A DNA stretch of 6,489 nt, taken from Frankiales bacterium (GTDB lineage Bacteria > Actinomycetota > Actinomycetes > Mycobacteriales > SCTD01). This document shows positions 1 to 6,489 of the stretch, piece by piece. The position numbers and the translations under genes were made by a program. The stretch covers positions 1 through 6,489 of the forward strand of contig SCTD01000524.1 of the NCBI GenBank assembly GCA_004299215.1, written 5' to 3'. Position 1 is the first letter of the stretch, and the number at the start of each line of letters is the position of its first letter. The notes beneath the pieces were generated by a model, which had not been told where the DNA came from, made no database searches, and was given only the letters and a program-made list of their open reading frames with translations.

Positions 1-16
1 GCCGCGTCGCGAGCCC

Positions 17-925
17 TCACCCGCGCGCGTGCTCGATCAGCGCGTCGCTGACCACGTCCGGCGCCTCCTGGTGCGGGAAGTGGCCCACCCCGGGCAGGAT
101 CCGCAGGTCGTACGGCGCGTCCACCCACGCGTCGCTGCCGGACGCGGTCTCGGGCAGCAGGCAGCCGTCGAGGGCGCCGTGCAGCTGCAGTGTCGGCACG
201 CCCACCCCCCGATCGAGCAGGCGCAGGAAGCGCAGCCCGCTCGGCCGGGTCAGCGACCGGACCGCCCAGCGGTACCACTCGAGCGAGCAGTGCGCGACAC
301 CCGGGATCTGCATCGCCTCCCGGCAGCGCGCCTCGGTCTCGGCGTCGGGGAAGCCGGGTCCTCCCCAGCGCCGCAGCAGCTGGCCGACGAAGGCGCCGTC
401 GTCGCGCTGCAGCCGCGCCTCGGGCAGCTTCGGGAGCTGGAAGTAGCCGATGTACGACGAGGCGCGCAGCTGGCCGAGGTCGCGGCGCAGCGCGCCCCGC
501 AGGGCGAGCGGGTGCGGCATGTCGACGACGACCAGCCGGCGGACGATCCCCGGGTGCAGCGTCGCGACGGTCCACGCGAGCACCCCGCCCCAGTCGTGGC
601 CGACCAGCACGGCGTCCCGCGCCCCGAGCGCCCGGACCATGCCGGCGACGTCCGAGGAGAGCGTGTAGGCGTCGTAGCCGCGTGGCGGCTTGTCGGAGGC
701 GCCGTAGCCGCGCAGGTCCGGCGCCACGACCCGGAAGCCGGCGTCGCCGAGCGCCACGAGCTGGTGCCGCCAGGACCACCAGAACTCCGGGAAGCCGTGC
801 AGCAGCAGCACCAGCGGCCCGTCCGCGGGACCGCACTCGGCCAGGTGGAAGCGGGCGCCGTTCGCGGTCACCTCGCGATGCGTCCACGGCCCCTCGACGA
901 GGACCACGGACTCCTCGACCGGCAT
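17..925 (-). CDS. Epoxide hydrolase-type alpha/beta hydrolase (EphE-like)
   Basis: The product is 302 residues, a normal length for soluble alpha/beta-fold epoxide hydrolases, which open epoxides to diols through an aspartyl ester. The expected motifs are visible in order. HGFPEFW (43-49) is the oxyanion-hole HGxP motif. RGYGASDKP lies at 72-80. GHDWGG (109-114) carries the Asp nucleophile D111. D253 in LHGALD is the likely charge-relay acid, and H282 in GVGHFPHQE is the general base. Both lid tyrosines appear present: Y158 (SSYIGYFQ) and Y218 (EWYRW). An Asp nucleophile with two lid tyrosines favours an epoxide hydrolase over a haloalkane dehalogenase or esterase. No signal peptide is seen, so it is probably cytoplasmic. 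The N-terminal pattern GPW-HR-V-ANG-RFH recalls mycobacterial EphE, which also sits beside a holin-like gene and acs. The ATG at 925 lacks a Shine-Dalgarno sequence and abuts an inverted repeat. The next candidate start, GTG at 907, has GAGGAG only 3 bases away. The physiological substrate is unknown. Confidence 0.9.
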   Translation of the reverse strand: MPVEESVVLVEGPWTHREVTANGARFHLAECGPADGPLVLLLHGFPEFWWSWRHQLVALGDAGFRVVAPDLRGYGASDKPPRGYDAYTLSSDVAGMVRALGARDAVLVGHDWGGVLAWTVATLHPGIVRRLVVVDMPHPLALRGALRRDLGQLRASSYIGYFQLPKLPEARLQRDDGAFVGQLLRRWGGPGFPDAETEARCREAMQIPGVAHCSLEWYRWAVRSLTRPSGLRFLRLLDRGVGVPTLQLHGALDGCLLPETASGSDAWVDAPYDLRILPGVGHFPHQEAPDVVSDALIEHARG

Positions 926-940
926 GGCAGCAGGCTGCCA
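925..940 (-). promoter_or_regulatory. Inverted repeat overlapping the hydrolase start codon
   Basis: On the coding strand the bases TGGCAGC-CT-GCTGCCA form a perfect 7-bp inverted repeat. In RNA this would fold as a 6-bp stem with a CCUG loop. The last base of the repeat is the A of the hydrolase AUG, and the stem occupies the place where a ribosome binding site would be expected. The repeat lies within the 25-base gap after the holin-like gene. It could hold the start closed unless ribosomes arrive from the upstream gene, or act as a DNA operator. It could also be chance in GC-rich DNA. The function is inferred only. Confidence 0.35.
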
Positions 941-950
941 CGCCGGACGA

Positions 951-1373
951 TCAGGAGGTGCGGGTGGGGTGCTTGGCCCACTCCAGGTCGTCCTTGACCG
1001 TCTCGATCGTGCGCTCCGGCGGGCCGACCTTGCCGAAGCTCTTCTTCCCGGTCAGCCCGAGGACGGCTGCGGCCAGGAAGTAGAGGGCGCCCACGGCGAA
1101 GAACGCGCAGCCGAGCGGCACGCCCAGCCAGGAGATGGCGTACGCCGCCGAGATCGAGACGAACAGCAGCCCCATCACCGCGGCGAAGCCGGCGACCCCG
1201 AACAGGCCGGCGCCCTTGCCCGCGGCCGCGACGTCCTGCTTGATCTCGGCCTTGGCGAGCTCGACCTCCTGGCGGACGAGCAGCGAGAGGTCGCGAGTGG
1301 CGGTGGCGACGAGCTCGCCCAGGCTCTTGTCCTCGACGGGCTTGCCCGCGCTGATGGTCTGCGTGCTGTCCAT
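951..1373 (-). CDS. Actinobacterial holin-X-type (phage holin family) membrane protein
   Basis: The product is 140 residues from the preferred start. An amphipathic charged helix covers about residues 17-48 (SLGELVATATRDLSLLVRQE followed by VELAKAEIKQDV). Two hydrophobic membrane segments follow at about 57-81 and 84-108, then a short hydrophilic tail with PPERTIETVKDDLEWAKHP. This layout, and the SLGELV and PERTIET motifs, are typical of the small chromosomal actinobacterial proteins annotated as 'phage holin family' or Holin-X (compare M. tuberculosis Rv3669). The name comes from a superfamily assignment. Lysis activity is not shown and no phage genes are nearby. The ATG at 1373 is chosen because relatives usually begin 15-20 residues before SLGELV. 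An upstream in-frame ATG at 1403 would add ten residues (MRRQRGTGSS) and place the start 9 bases after the nhaA stop. Neither start has a clear Shine-Dalgarno sequence. Close spacing to nhaA upstream and the hydrolase downstream suggests cotranscription. Confidence 0.85.
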   Translation of the reverse strand: MDSTQTISAGKPVEDKSLGELVATATRDLSLLVRQEVELAKAEIKQDVAAAGKGAGLFGVAGFAAVMGLLFVSISAAYAISWLGVPLGCAFFAVGALYFLAAAVLGLTGKKSFGKVGPPERTIETVKDDLEWAKHPTRTS

Positions 1374-1412
1374 GGAGGAGCCCGTACCCCGCTGCCGTCT
1401 CATGACACCGTT

Positions 1413-2615
1413 CTACGGCTCTGCGGCGTCCGCGTGGGCGTGCCGGCGGGCGCGGATCGCGAGGGCTCCGAGCACGGACGCGACGACGCTCGCCACGAGC
1501 ACGGCGAGCGTCACCCGGTCGGCGCGCGCGGCGTCCTGCTCGTACGCCAGCTCCACCAGCAGCAGGCTGACCGTGAAGCCGGTTCCGGCGAGCACGGCGA
1601 CCCCGGCGACGTCGGACCACGCCAGTCCCCGCGGCAGGCGGGCCAGGCGGAGCCGGACCGCCAGCCAGGACGCGCCGAGGACGCCGACCGTCTTGCCGAG
1701 GACCAGGCCGAGGACCACGCCAACGGCGGCGGGGTCACGCACTGCCTCCCGCAGCGTGTCGCCCGTGACCGCGACACCCGCGGCGGTGAAGGCGAAGACC
1801 GGGACGATCAGCCCGGCGGACCAGGGCTGCAGCCTGTGCTCGACCCGCTCGGCCGGGCCGTGCTCCTCGCCGGGATCGGGCCGCACCCGGGTCAGCAGCC
1901 CCAGCGCGACGCCCGCCACGGTGGCGTGCACGCCGCTGGCGTGCAGCAGCAGCCAGACCGCCACTGCGAGCGGCACGTAGAGCAGCGGGCTGGTGATGCG
2001 GCGGTGCTGGGCCAGAGCGAAGACACCGCACAGCGCAGCGGCGCCGGCGAGCTGGAGCAGCGCCAGGTCCTCGGTGAACAGCAGCGCGATCAGCAGGATC
2101 GCGCCGAGGTCGTCCACGACGGCCAGCGACAGCAGGAAGACCCGCAGGCCGGAGGGGGCGTGCGACCCGACCAGGGCCAGCACGGCCAGGGCGAAGGCGA
2201 TGTCGGTCGCCGTCGGCACGGGCCAGCCTCGGGCGGCAGCCGGGTCACCGGAGGTCACGGCCAGGAAGAGCAGCGCCGGGACGACCATCCCGCCGACCGC
2301 TGCGACGACCGGGAGCAGCGCCGAACGCAGGTTGGACAGCTCGCCGACGGCGAACTCCCGCTTCACCTCCAGACCCACGACGTAGAAGAAGACGGCGAGC
2401 AGCCCGTCGGCAGCCCACGTGGCGACGTCGAGCCGGGCGTGCAGCGACTCCGGCCCGAACGTCAGCCCGCGCAGCGCGTCGTAGCCCTCGCGCAGCGGCG
2501 TGTTGGCGGCGATCAGCGCGAGCACGGCCGCGGCCAGCATGATCAGCCCGCCCACCTGCTCGACGCGCAGGAAATCGATGTAGCGGCGGCCGGTCTCGGC
2601 GGGGGGCGTCGGCAC
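1413..2615 (-). CDS. nhaA: Na+/H+ antiporter NhaA
   Basis: NhaA is a cytoplasmic-membrane antiporter that exports Na+ (or Li+) in exchange for protons, serving sodium and alkaline-pH homeostasis. The product is 400 residues, close to the usual length, with about twelve hydrophobic helices. Family landmarks are all present: GLEVKRE (81-87); TDIAFALAVLALVG with D138, matching E. coli D133; LAVVDDLGAI with D168 and D169, matching the ion-binding D163/D164; SGVHATVAGVALGL with H230, matching the pH-response residue H225; E251, H252, E259 and H260 in the helix VIII-IX loop; LGKTVG with K308, matching K300; and GFTVSLLL (346-353). The transporter should therefore be functional. The start is GTG at 2615, with the purine-rich AGGGAGA five bases upstream. 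It lies 74 bases after the dppB stop and only 9-39 bases before the holin-like start. It is therefore probably the first or second gene of a minus-strand operon. No promoter is recognisable. Confidence 0.96.
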   Translation of the reverse strand: MPTPPAETGRRYIDFLRVEQVGGLIMLAAAVLALIAANTPLREGYDALRGLTFGPESLHARLDVATWAADGLLAVFFYVVGLEVKREFAVGELSNLRSALLPVVAAVGGMVVPALLFLAVTSGDPAAARGWPVPTATDIAFALAVLALVGSHAPSGLRVFLLSLAVVDDLGAILLIALLFTEDLALLQLAGAAALCGVFALAQHRRITSPLLYVPLAVAVWLLLHASGVHATVAGVALGLLTRVRPDPGEEHGPAERVEHRLQPWSAGLIVPVFAFTAAGVAVTGDTLREAVRDPAAVGVVLGLVLGKTVGVLGASWLAVRLRLARLPRGLAWSDVAGVAVLAGTGFTVSLLLVELAYEQDAARADRVTLAVLVASVVASVLGALAIRARRHAHADAAEP

Positions 2616-2620
2616 GGGGG

Positions 2621-2627
2621 TCTCCCT
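2621..2627 (-). promoter_or_regulatory. Ribosome binding site of nhaA
   Basis: On the minus strand AGGGAGA lies five bases before the GTG at 2615. It supports that GTG as the start, and the nearby N-terminus (MPTPPAETGRRYIDFLR) agrees with NhaA proteins that begin shortly before the first membrane helix. Confidence 0.6.
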
Positions 2628-2658
2628 GGGAGCAGGCGGAAGGGACTGCCGACCAGGC

Positions 2659-2676
2659 TTCCCGGCGCACCGGGAA
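2659..2676 (-). terminator. Perfect hairpin between dppB and nhaA
   Basis: TTCCCGG and CCGGGAA form a perfect 7-bp stem around a 4-base loop (CGCA on the plus strand). The hairpin begins 13 bases after the dppB stop codon and ends 43 bases before the nhaA start. No run of T follows on either strand, so it is not a classical intrinsic terminator, although actinobacterial terminators often lack the T run. It could end or attenuate dppB transcription, stabilise an mRNA end, or be an operator for nhaA. The rest of the 74-base gap holds the nhaA ribosome binding site and nothing else I recognise. Confidence 0.4.
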
Positions 2677-2689
2677 CGACCCTACGCGC

Positions 2690-3646
2690 TCAGTCGCCGA
2701 GCCGGATCCGCGGGTCCAGCGCGGCGACGACCATGTCCGCGAGCGCGTTCGCCACGATGACGGTCACGGCGACGAAGGTGACGACGCCGACGACGATCGA
2801 CCGGTCGCGGGCGGCGATGGCCCCGAAGAGCAGGCCGCCGACGCCCGGCACCCGGAAGACGCCCTCGACGATGATGAGCCCGGTCAGCAGCTGGCCGACG
2901 TTGGCGGCGAGGAACGTGGCCACGGGGATGAGCGACGGCCGCATCGCGTGCACGGCGGCGATCCGCCAGTCGGGGATGCCGCGGGCCCGGGCCGCGTGCG
3001 TGTACGGAGCCTTGAGCGCCAGGTCCATCTCGCCCTTGAGCAGCAGGGTGATGTAGCCGGTCGAGAGCGCGGCCAGCGACAGGATCGGCAGGACGTACGA
3101 CTCCGGCCAGCCGTTGCCGATCCCGGAGGCGGGCAGCCAGCCCAGCTCGATGCCGAAGACGGTGCGCGAGACGTACGCCGCGACGAGCACCGGGGTGCTC
3201 ACCAGCAGCAGCGCCGTCAGGTCGACGAAGCGGCCGAGGTGCGTGCCCGCCCTGGCCGCCGACAGCGCCCCCGCCACCACCCCGACGACGAACTGCACGA
3301 CCACCGCGCCGGCCAGGATGATGGCGCTCGTCGGCAGCGTCGCGCGGATCAGCGCGTTGACCGGGGCCCCCGGCTCGGGTCGGCCGAACGGGTCGCGCGG
3401 GAAGCTCTCGCCGAGGTCGAGCAGCAGCAGGTCCCGCAGGTAGAGCAGGTACTGCAGCAGCAGCGGCTCGTCGAGGTGCAGCTGCTCCTGGACGCGGGCG
3501 TACGCCTCCGGGGTCGGCTGCCGGAAGCCGAACAGCGCGCGGACCGGGTCACCGGGCAGGACCGACACGGCCACCCAGATCAGGGTCAACGCCACGAGCA
3601 GCGTGACGACCGCCTGCGCGGCGCGTCCTGCGATGTACCGGCCCAC
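2690..3646 (-). CDS. dppB: ABC transporter permease, DppB/OppB type
   Basis: This is one of the two membrane subunits of a peptide/nickel-type (DppBC/OppBC) ABC importer. The product is 318 residues, the usual length. The first membrane helix (about 9-29) ends in the family signature VSVLPGDPVRALFG. A periplasmic stretch containing QLHLDEPLLLQYLLYL and DLGESF follows, then five more helices at about 106-130, 142-162, 185-203, 243-262 and 285-306. The ATPase-contacting EAA loop is at about 217-240 (THAARARGIPDWRIAAVHAM, key glycine G223), followed by VEGVFRVPGVGGLLF. The C-terminus DPRIRLGD is typical. The start is GTG at 3646, preceded at four bases by a perfect AGGAGG within AGGGAGGAGG. The frame stays open upstream but has no other credible start or homology there. 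The gene faces away from dppC, with 30 bases between their starts, which is abnormal for this family. No binding protein or ATPase gene is in the window, so the substrate cannot be stated. The region between helices 1 and 2 is unusually leucine-rich (LLLQYLLYLRDLLLLDLGE). Confidence 0.93.
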   Translation of the reverse strand: MGRYIAGRAAQAVVTLLVALTLIWVAVSVLPGDPVRALFGFRQPTPEAYARVQEQLHLDEPLLLQYLLYLRDLLLLDLGESFPRDPFGRPEPGAPVNALIRATLPTSAIILAGAVVVQFVVGVVAGALSAARAGTHLGRFVDLTALLLVSTPVLVAAYVSRTVFGIELGWLPASGIGNGWPESYVLPILSLAALSTGYITLLLKGEMDLALKAPYTHAARARGIPDWRIAAVHAMRPSLIPVATFLAANVGQLLTGLIIVEGVFRVPGVGGLLFGAIAARDRSIVVGVVTFVAVTVIVANALADMVVAALDPRIRLGD

Positions 3647-3647
3647 G

Positions 3648-3673
3648 AGACCTCCTCCCTGGTAGACCTTCTC
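3648..3673. repeat. 10-base direct repeat in the dppB/dppC divergent gap
   Basis: On the plus strand AGACCTCCTC (3648-3657) and AGACCTTCTC (3664-3673) match at 9 of 10 positions, with a 16-base period. On the minus strand they read GAGGAGGTCT and GAGAAGGTCT. One copy includes the dppB ribosome binding site. The other sits just before the dppC GTG and contains TAGACC (3663-3668), a poor -10-like sequence. No convincing -35 element is seen on either strand. The pair could be a tandem operator or a duplicated purine-rich leader; this is inference. Confidence 0.4.
3651..3660 (-). promoter_or_regulatory. Strong ribosome binding site of dppB
   Basis: The minus strand reads AGGGAGGAGG, then TCTC, then the GTG start. 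This is the best Shine-Dalgarno match in the window, and it fixes the dppB start at 3646 despite the much longer open frame upstream. It occupies one third of the 30-base gap shared with dppC. It also overlaps one copy of the direct repeat found there. Confidence 0.8.
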
Positions 3674-3676
3674 ACC

Positions 3677-4537
3677 GTGACCGATCCGACCGCGGCACCC
3701 GCGCCCGTAGCGGGCCCGCCGCGCCGGCGCCGGCGGGTGCGCTGGGACGTCTGGCTGCCGGCGGCGGTCCTGCTGACCTTCGTGGTGATGGCGCTGCGTC
3801 CGCAGGTCTTCACCTCGCAGGACCCGCGCAGCTGCGAGCTCTCCCGCAGCCTGGAGGCACCGAGCGGAGCGCACCCGTTCGGCTTCAGCGTCTTCGGCTG
3901 CGACTACCTGGCCGAGAGCACGTACGCCGCCCGCAACTCGCTGACGATCGCGCTGGTGACCGTGGTGGGCACGACGCTCATCGCGCTGCTGCTGGGCTCG
4001 ATCGCGGGCTACTACGGCGGCTGGCGCGACGTCGTCATCTCCCGCGTCACCGACGTCTGGACCGCTGTGCCGCTCCTGCTCGGCGGCATCGTCGTGCTGA
4101 GCGCGCTGCAGGTGCGCGGGGTGTGGTCGGTGTCGGTGGTGCTGCTGCTGTTCGGCTGGCCGGCGATGGTCCGCCTGCAGCGCGCCAGCGTGCAGGAGGC
4201 GGCCGCGCAGGAGTACGTCGTGGCCGCCAAGGCGCTGGGTGCCTCCCCGCGCCGGGTGCTCGTCCGGCACGTCCTGCCGAACGCGCTGCGACCGCTGCTC
4301 GCCTACGCCACGGCGTACGGCGGCCTCGTCATCGGCGTCGAGGCGACCCTGACCTTCGTCGGGGTGGGCCTGCAGCAGCCGACGCTCTCCTGGGGGCTGC
4401 TGCTGCTCTCCGCGCAGAACCGGCTCTCGCAGGCGCCGCACCTGATCATCCCGGCGGTGTTCCTGGTGCTGCTCGTCAGCAGCCTCGTGCTGCTCGGTCA
4501 GGGGCTGCGGAGGGCGTCCGACCCGCTGCAGGTCTGA
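3677..4537 (+). CDS. dppC: ABC transporter permease, DppC/OppC type
   Basis: This is the second membrane subunit of a peptide/nickel-type ABC importer and the expected heterodimer partner of the DppB-type protein. The product is 286 residues, a normal length. A proline-rich start and the basic patch PPRRRRRVRW (14-23) precede the first helix (about 25-42). A periplasmic segment with HPFGFSVFGCDYLAE (66-80) corresponds to the usual HPLGTDxxGRD motif. Further helices lie at about 88-110, 127-145, 148-163, 203-231 and 255-277. GYYGGWRDVVISRVTDVWTA (111-130) is a family hallmark. The EAA loop is EYVVAAKALGASPRRVLVRH (179-198, glycine G188), followed by VLPN. The start is GTG at 3677. No Shine-Dalgarno sequence precedes it, so translation may be leaderless or weak. 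The frame stays open far upstream, but that part overlaps dppB antisense and lacks homology. The stop is 15 bases from the convergent acs stop, with no obvious terminator between. Confidence 0.92.
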   Translation: MTDPTAAPAPVAGPPRRRRRVRWDVWLPAAVLLTFVVMALRPQVFTSQDPRSCELSRSLEAPSGAHPFGFSVFGCDYLAESTYAARNSLTIALVTVVGTTLIALLLGSIAGYYGGWRDVVISRVTDVWTAVPLLLGGIVVLSALQVRGVWSVSVVLLLFGWPAMVRLQRASVQEAAAQEYVVAAKALGASPRRVLVRHVLPNALRPLLAYATAYGGLVIGVEATLTFVGVGLQQPTLSWGLLLLSAQNRLSQAPHLIIPAVFLVLLVSSLVLLGQGLRRASDPLQV

Positions 4538-4552
4538 CCCGTCCGCTGTCCC

Positions 4553-6489
<1,937 letters not shown>

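Noticed and set aside
951..1373. The holin-family gene as a sign of a prophage
   Set aside because: No endolysin, integrase or structural gene is nearby. This small two-helix family is common on actinobacterial chromosomes beside acs and ephE-type genes.
1404..1440. TAGAAC just upstream of the ATG at 1403 as a -10 box for a leaderless holin-like transcript
   Set aside because: The last base does not fit TANNNT, no -35 element sits at a suitable distance, and TAG is the nhaA stop codon. Cotranscription with nhaA is simpler.
924..3056. A 710-codon open frame on the plus strand, antisense to the holin-like gene, nhaA and part of dppB, plus similar antisense frames such as 29-997 and 190-1083
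   Set aside because: Its product is low-complexity, rich in R, G, Q, D and E, with no recognisable domain. It lies opposite genes with clear family motifs. Long antisense frames are expected in DNA with strong GC bias at third codon positions.
2948..3676. An N-terminal extension of DppC, since its frame is open back to 2948
   Set aside because: The extension is antisense to dppB, is low-complexity, and has no similarity to DppC. The protein from GTG 3677 already has the full family length.
3703..3715. GCCCG-TAG-CGGGC inverted repeat early in dppC as an operator
   Set aside because: The arms are only 5 bp, all G/C, and within codons for a proline-rich segment. Chance occurrence is likely in this sequence.
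3647..4441. An N-terminal extension of DppB, since its frame is open back to 4441
   Set aside because: It is antisense to dppC and low-complexity. The GTG at 3646 has a perfect AGGAGG four bases upstream and starts exactly where the first family helix is expected.

Overview
The window is very GC-rich, with G or C at most third codon positions. It has GTG starts and closely packed genes, and all its products resemble actinobacterial proteins. I infer a high-GC actinomycete (Actinomycetota) chromosome; the genus cannot be read from this stretch. There are six protein-coding genes, five complete and one running off the right edge. I see no RNA genes, CRISPR arrays, insertion sequences or prophage.

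Layout from left to right: an epoxide-hydrolase-type alpha/beta hydrolase (minus, 17-925); a small two-helix membrane protein of the actinobacterial holin-X type (minus, 951-1373); an NhaA Na+/H+ antiporter (minus, 1413-2615); a DppB/OppB-type ABC permease (minus, 2690-3646); a DppC/OppC-type ABC permease (plus, 3677-4537); and acetyl-CoA synthetase (minus, stop at 4553, start beyond 6489). No gene-free stretch is longer than about 75 bases. The hydrolase, holin-like gene and nhaA are spaced like one operon. dppB may feed into it across a 74-base gap that contains a perfect 7-bp hairpin.

The gene set recalls, from memory, the Mycobacterium tuberculosis neighbourhood dppDCBA - acs - Rv3668c - Rv3669 - ephE. 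It also recalls the Streptomyces arrangement in which nhaA lies close to acs. The window therefore looks like a reshuffled version of a conserved housekeeping block, not an accessory island.

The real oddity is the permease pair. The two halves of one importer normally lie in tandem in a single operon. Here they face away from each other with their start codons only 30 bases apart, and no binding protein or ATPase gene is present in the window. The 30-base gap holds a 10-base direct repeat (9/10 match, 16-base period). A second, smaller point is a perfect inverted repeat that takes in the first base of the hydrolase start codon. I found no convincing undescribed system beyond these architectural features.
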